A stretch of DNA of 53,187 bases from Flavobacteriia bacterium (GTDB taxonomy: Bacteria > Bacteroidota > Bacteroidia > Flavobacteriales_D > Crocinitomicaceae). The translations under genes were made by a program, and so were the position numbers. This document shows, in pieces, positions 49,537 to 53,187 of the stretch. The stretch lies in assembly GCA_947455515.1 (NCBI GenBank), contig CANGOF010000007.1, positions 1-53,187 on the forward strand. Direction: 5' to 3'. The notes under the pieces were generated by a model. It was given only the letters and a program-made list of their open reading frames with translations, was not told the DNA's origin and made no database searches. Position 1 is the stretch's first letter. Every line of letters begins with the position of its first letter.

Positions 49537-50192
49537 TTGTAGAAAATTTAAATAAAATCAAAGCAAGTTTAGTAGAAGGAGTCGAATTAATTGCTGTTTC
49601 TAAAACAAAACCTGCTTCTGATATCCAAACACTATACGATGCAGGTCAACGTGCATTTGGTGAAAATAAAGTGCAAGAATTAGTAGATAAATTCGAAACG
49701 CTACCAAAAGATATTGAATGGCATTTAATCGGTCATTTACAAAGCAACAAAGTCAAATACATCGCTCCATTTGTACATTTGATTCATGCAGTTGATAGTT
49801 TTAAACTACTTCAAGAAATCAATAAAGAAGCAAAAAAATGTAATCGCATCATCCCATGCCTACTTCAATTTCATATCGCTCAAGAAGATACCAAATTTGG
49901 TTTTTCGTTTGAAGAAGCACAAGAAATGTTAGACACGAAGGAATTTGTAGAACTTCAAAATGTAGCGATTCATGGCGTAATGGGAATGGCATCCTTTACG
50001 GAAAAGGAAGAAAATGTTAGAGAGGAATTTCAAACATTGCATAATTATTTCCAATTAATAAAAAGTCATTACTTCAAGTTTAACCCTGAATTTAAAGAAC
50101 TTTCAATGGGAATGAGTGGTGATTATAAAATTGCCATGGAAGAAGGAAGTACCATGGTTAGAGTTGGTAGTACGATTTTCGGGTCACGTTAA
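49533..50192 (+). CDS. YggS/PLPBP family pyridoxal phosphate homeostasis protein
   Basis: A 219-residue single TIM-barrel PLP-binding protein. The PLP lysine lies in ELIAVSKTKPASDI, and GENKVQELVDK, WHLIGHLQSNKVKYI and LSMGMSGDYKIAMEEGSTMVR(V/I)G are the other binding blocks. It binds PLP without catalysis and affects vitamin B6 and amino-acid balance in other bacteria. It overlaps DUF1015 by 4 bases and the TonB receptor by 1 base. Confidence 0.95.
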   Translation: MIVENLNKIKASLVEGVELIAVSKTKPASDIQTLYDAGQRAFGENKVQELVDKFETLPKDIEWHLIGHLQSNKVKYIAPFVHLIHAVDSFKLLQEINKEAKKCNRIIPCLLQFHIAQEDTKFGFSFEEAQEMLDTKEFVELQNVAIHGVMGMASFTEKEENVREEFQTLHNYFQLIKSHYFKFNPEFKELSMGMSGDYKIAMEEGSTMVRVGSTIFGSR

Positions 50193-52606
50193 TGACTAGT
50201 AAGCAATACCAAAATAGTTTCTGTGTATTGCTTCTATGCTTTATTACTTCCCTTGTAAGTTACGGTCAAACTAACTACACGCTTTCTGGCTCCGTTCAAG
50301 ACAAATCGACACATGTAACCTTACCGGATGTTAAATTAACCATCCTTACTCCGAAAACCACTGAAATTACGGATTCAAGTGGTTACTTCTTTTTTTCTTT
50401 ACCTCCAGGTGTATATCAATTAGACATTCGATGTATCGGATATAAATCCATTACAAAAACCATTTCCTTGCAGGAGAATAAAAACTTGGAAATAGAGTTA
50501 GAAGAAAAAAACAAAGAATTGGAGGCTGCTGAAGTGCATATCAAAAAGCGAAATCAGGTTACAGACCCAAACATGGGACAAATTGAACTCGAAATGAAAA
50601 AGATTAAAACCCTACCCGCTTTTATGGGAGAGGTCGATATCTTAAAAACGATTCAGCTTCTACCAGGCGTTTCTTCTGTTAGTGAAGGAGGACAAGGATT
50701 TTATGTAAGGGGTGGTGGTCCCGACCAAAATTTAGTATTAGTAGATGAAGTCCCTGTCTATAACGCCTCTCACCTCTTTGGATTTTTCTCTGTCTTTAAC
50801 TCCGATGCCGTCAAAAGCGGAAATCTAATCAAAGGTGGTATGCCAGCCAATTATGGTGGTCGTATGTCTTCCGTACTAGAAATAAAGACAAATGATGGTG
50901 ACCCACAAAAAGTAAATGTAAAAGGTGGTATTGGTTTAATCTCCTCACGACTTACTATAGATGGCCCATTAAATAAAGGAAAAGGAGCATTTATGATTGC
51001 TAGTCGTAGAACCTATGTGGATGTATTAATGAAGCCGTTTATTTCTTCTACCTCTCCTTTCAATGGATCAGCCTACTTCTTTTATGATTTAAATTGTAAA
51101 GCAAATTACACCTTAGGAAAGAAAGATAAACTGTTTTTTAGTTCGTATTTAGGCATTGATAAATTTACTTTTAGTAATAAAACAGAAGGATTTAATGTAG
51201 AGATTCCTTGGGGAAACAAATTAGCAGCATTACGTTGGAACCACCAATTTTCTCCCTATTTAGTAATGAATGCTACGAGTTATACTACCAATTATTCCTT
51301 TGGATTTGGCTCTAAACAAGATGTTTTTTCGATAGCGTTAAACTCTGAAATACATGACCTTGGAGAAAAAATTGAATTTACCTCATCCAAATGGAACAAA
51401 CATAAAATCAAGTATGGGTTGGATTATATTTTTCACACCTTCTTACCTTCGAGTCTATCCGTAGAACAAGGTGAAACTCCATTCAATACGCAAGCACCTC
51501 AAAAATTACGTAGCCACGAAACCGCATTTTTTGTCAATGACGAATATGAAATTACAGATAAATGGAAAGTTAATCTTGGTTTAAGGTACTCGATGTATCA
51601 ATTCGTAGGACCTTTCACAAGACATTTACACAATACATTACCTAACCAAGCGACGAGCATAGAATACGCAAATGGAAAACCTATTAAAACCTTTGGTGGA
51701 TTGGAACCTAGAATTTCCTCTCGTTATTTATTCAAAGACAAAAGCTCTCTTAAGTTCGGCTATGCGTTTAACTACCAATACATCCATTTAACCTCCTTAA
51801 GTACATTATCTCTTCCTACCGATATCTGGTTACCAAGTACGGATGTTGCAAAACCTCAATCGGGTTATCAAATTTCCATAGGCTATTACAAAAACATTCT
51901 CAAGGACAAAGTGGAAATATCCGTGGAAGCCTACTACAAGGGTATGAAAAACCTGATCGAATATAAACCGGGAGCCCTACCTCAAGATAATTTCACTGAC
52001 AACATTGATAATCTATTAGTTTTCGGAACAGGAAAAAGTTATGGAATTGAATTTTTCATTCGTAAAAACGTGGGTAAATTCAATGGTTGGATTGGATATA
52101 CCTTAGCAAAAACAGAACGCTTTTTTCCAGACATCCAAGCAACACCCTTCCCTGCAAAATACGATAGACGACATGATTTATGTATCGTTGGTTCCTATGA
52201 ATTAAACGAAAAATGGACCTTCGGGGCAGTATTTGTTTATGCGACTGGTAATACACTTACCCTACCTTCTTCTTGGTATCTGCACGATCAAAACTTACTA
52301 TTTGACTACAACGCAAGAAATTCAACGCGTATGCCTTCTTACCATCGATTAGATGTTAGTGCTACACGTTTCGATTCACCAACAAAAAAAATCTATAACT
52401 CTGACCTAGACGACTATGTCGATACAAAAAAACGTTTTCGAAGTAATTGGAGCTTTTCCGTGTACAATGTCTACAACCATGCGAATCCTTTTTTCTTATT
52501 TTTACAAGGGAATGGAAAACTGGTACAAGGAAATTTCAGCTTGCGTGTTAAACAAGTTTCTTTATTCCCTATAATTCCTAGTGTAACTTGGAACTTTTCT
52601 TTCTAA
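50192..52606 (+). CDS. TonB-dependent outer-membrane receptor with carboxypeptidase-D-like N-terminal domain
   Basis: An 804-residue protein with a signal peptide (VLLLCFITSLVSYG). Residues 28-115 are a CarboxypepD_reg-like domain (SGSVQDKSTHVTLPDV), residues 130-240 a plug domain (GQGFYVRGGGPDQNLVLVDE, VYNASHLFGFFSVFN), and the rest is a 22-strand barrel ending in an aromatic residue (VTWNFSF). It takes up a substrate through the outer membrane with energy from TonB. The partner downstream is a DUF4249 lipoprotein, a pairing repeatedly seen in Bacteroidota. Substrate unknown. No SusD-like gene is seen. Confidence 0.92.
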   Translation: MTSKQYQNSFCVLLLCFITSLVSYGQTNYTLSGSVQDKSTHVTLPDVKLTILTPKTTEITDSSGYFFFSLPPGVYQLDIRCIGYKSITKTISLQENKNLEIELEEKNKELEAAEVHIKKRNQVTDPNMGQIELEMKKIKTLPAFMGEVDILKTIQLLPGVSSVSEGGQGFYVRGGGPDQNLVLVDEVPVYNASHLFGFFSVFNSDAVKSGNLIKGGMPANYGGRMSSVLEIKTNDGDPQKVNVKGGIGLISSRLTIDGPLNKGKGAFMIASRRTYVDVLMKPFISSTSPFNGSAYFFYDLNCKANYTLGKKDKLFFSSYLGIDKFTFSNKTEGFNVEIPWGNKLAALRWNHQFSPYLVMNATSYTTNYSFGFGSKQDVFSIALNSEIHDLGEKIEFTSSKWNKHKIKYGLDYIFHTFLPSSLSVEQGETPFNTQAPQKLRSHETAFFVNDEYEITDKWKVNLGLRYSMYQFVGPFTRHLHNTLPNQATSIEYANGKPIKTFGGLEPRISSRYLFKDKSSLKFGYAFNYQYIHLTSLSTLSLPTDIWLPSTDVAKPQSGYQISIGYYKNILKDKVEISVEAYYKGMKNLIEYKPGALPQDNFTDNIDNLLVFGTGKSYGIEFFIRKNVGKFNGWIGYTLAKTERFFPDIQATPFPAKYDRRHDLCIVGSYELNEKWTFGAVFVYATGNTLTLPSSWYLHDQNLLFDYNARNSTRMPSYHRLDVSATRFDSPTKKIYNSDLDDYVDTKKRFRSNWSFSVYNVYNHANPFFLFLQGNGKLVQGNFSLRVKQVSLFPIIPSVTWNFSF

Positions 52607-52609
52607 ATC

Positions 52610-53187
52610 ATGAAATATAACCACATCCTTTGTTGCTTTGTACTTCTAATTTTAGGAATGACCGCTTGTCAAAAAGAGGTCACTGTGAAACTTCCTTCCT
52701 ATGATGAAAAAATAGTGATCGACGGTAAAATTGAAACTGGATTACCACCTATCATTTTCCTCAGTACGACAAAAGATATTTTTGGTGATAATTCACAAGA
52801 AGCAATTTTTGGAGATTTTATTTCGGATGCAACTATTATAATTTCGGATGGTACACTAACCGACACACTTCAAACTATTTGCTCGGATGAAATACCAAAA
52901 GAATTCCAAGATATTGGTTATGCGCTATTCGGAATTCCTCCTTCCCTTATGTCTAAGTTTCATATTTGTGCATACTCGACACTTAACCAAGATTTTTTTG
53001 GAAAGGCTGGTAAAACTTACACGATAGAAATAAGTTATAAAGGAAAAAAATACAATGCTTCCACATCCATCGTGGAACCGACCACCCTTGATTCGGTATA
53101 TTGGAAACCGGAAAAAAACACGATAGATTACGGGTATGCATACGCACATTTAACTGACCCAGGAGATAAATATAACGCGTATTTTTG
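52610..53187 (+). CDS. DUF4249 lipoprotein, 3' end outside the window
   Basis: The frame begins at ATG 52610, 3 bases after the TonB receptor stop, and is open to the right edge (about 192 codons). The signal sequence ILCCFVLLILGMTAC has a lipobox with Cys 20. The mature part starts QKEVTVKLPSYDEKIVIDGK and continues with beta strands typical of DUF4249, including YTIEISYKGKKYNASTSI. Position next to a carboxypeptidase-D-type TonB receptor supports this. It is probably a surface component of the uptake system. Confidence 0.88.
   Translation, partial: MKYNHILCCFVLLILGMTACQKEVTVKLPSYDEKIVIDGKIETGLPPIIFLSTTKDIFGDNSQEAIFGDFISDATIIISDGTLTDTLQTICSDEIPKEFQDIGYALFGIPPSLMSKFHICAYSTLNQDFFGKAGKTYTIEISYKGKKYNASTSIVEPTTLDSVYWKPEKNTIDYGYAYAHLTDPGDKYNAYF

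Noticed and set aside
1-53187. tRNA, rRNA, CRISPR array, transposase or phage structural genes
   Set aside because: Looked for on both strands; no cloverleaf-like gene, regular spaced repeat of CRISPR type or transposase motif was found.

Overview
The window is AT-rich DNA from a member of the Bacteroidota, most likely the Flavobacteriales. The evidence is glutamine synthetase type III, a GldA-type gliding ABC protein, a TonB-dependent receptor followed by a DUF4249 lipoprotein, lipoprotein and secreted-protein signal peptides, several good matches to the Bacteroidota promoter (TTTG, about 19-20 bases, TAnnTTTG) and almost no Shine-Dalgarno sequences. Genus cannot be read from the sequence; a Crocinitomicaceae- or Fluviicola-like organism is only a guess.

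Layout. 1-8.5 kb (minus strand): a partial gene with a DUF6934 gene, a membrane protein, an FAD-dependent dehydrogenase, glnN, ilvE, a GIN-domain lipoprotein and a dicarboxylate/amino-acid symporter. 8.7-10.7 kb (plus): a two-TM membrane protein and an outer-membrane beta-barrel. 10.7-17.1 kb (minus): a six-gene tightly packed operon of RPE-like epimerase+CBS, DAHP synthase, KdsC-type phosphatase, saccharopine/alanine-dehydrogenase-like protein, UMF1 transporter and an LRR protein. 17.2-18.7 kb: an aldehyde dehydrogenase.

18.7-31.4 kb is an accessory, defence/toxin-antitoxin-like island: two AAA/DUF4143 ATPases with palindrome arrays in front of them, HipBA, a broken YoeB-type toxin with an intact antitoxin-like partner, an unknown gene with a 24-residue membrane micropeptide, a DUF1566 lipoprotein, a MORN-repeat protein, three small HTH proteins and an AAA+PD-(D/E)XK protein. 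Four near-identical copies of one terminator sequence (one truncated) lie at gene ends in this stretch. It is bordered by an ECF sigma factor with a membrane TPR partner, convergent with a secreted TPR-CHAT protease; the junction is a Bacteroidota-type inverted repeat that encodes the protease C-terminus.

33.6-41.8 kb carries gldA, then an unusual peptide- or glycan-modification cluster: PF14907-type nucleotidyltransferase, PqqD-like protein with a conserved acidic tail, HPr-kinase-like P-loop protein, membrane-anchored phytanoyl-CoA-dioxygenase-like protein, two GT2 glycosyltransferases and an ABC exporter. No cyclase, B2 protease or precursor is visible. 41.8-53.2 kb returns to ordinary genes: S24-type XRE regulator with MarR, ribBA-lolD-TIGR02757, a Crp/Fnr regulator with a DUF2892/rhodanese/rhodanese/rhodanese-thioredoxin operon, then DUF1015, YggS, TonB receptor and the start of a DUF4249 lipoprotein.

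The best candidates for something undescribed are the epimerase-CBS/DAHPS/KdsC operon, which copies the layout of the Kdo precursor pathway with one enzyme exchanged; the sigma/membrane-TPR/CHAT locus; the PqqD/HPrK cluster; and the 40-bp phased palindrome array at 20.04-20.18 kb. No tRNA, rRNA, CRISPR array or transposase was seen.
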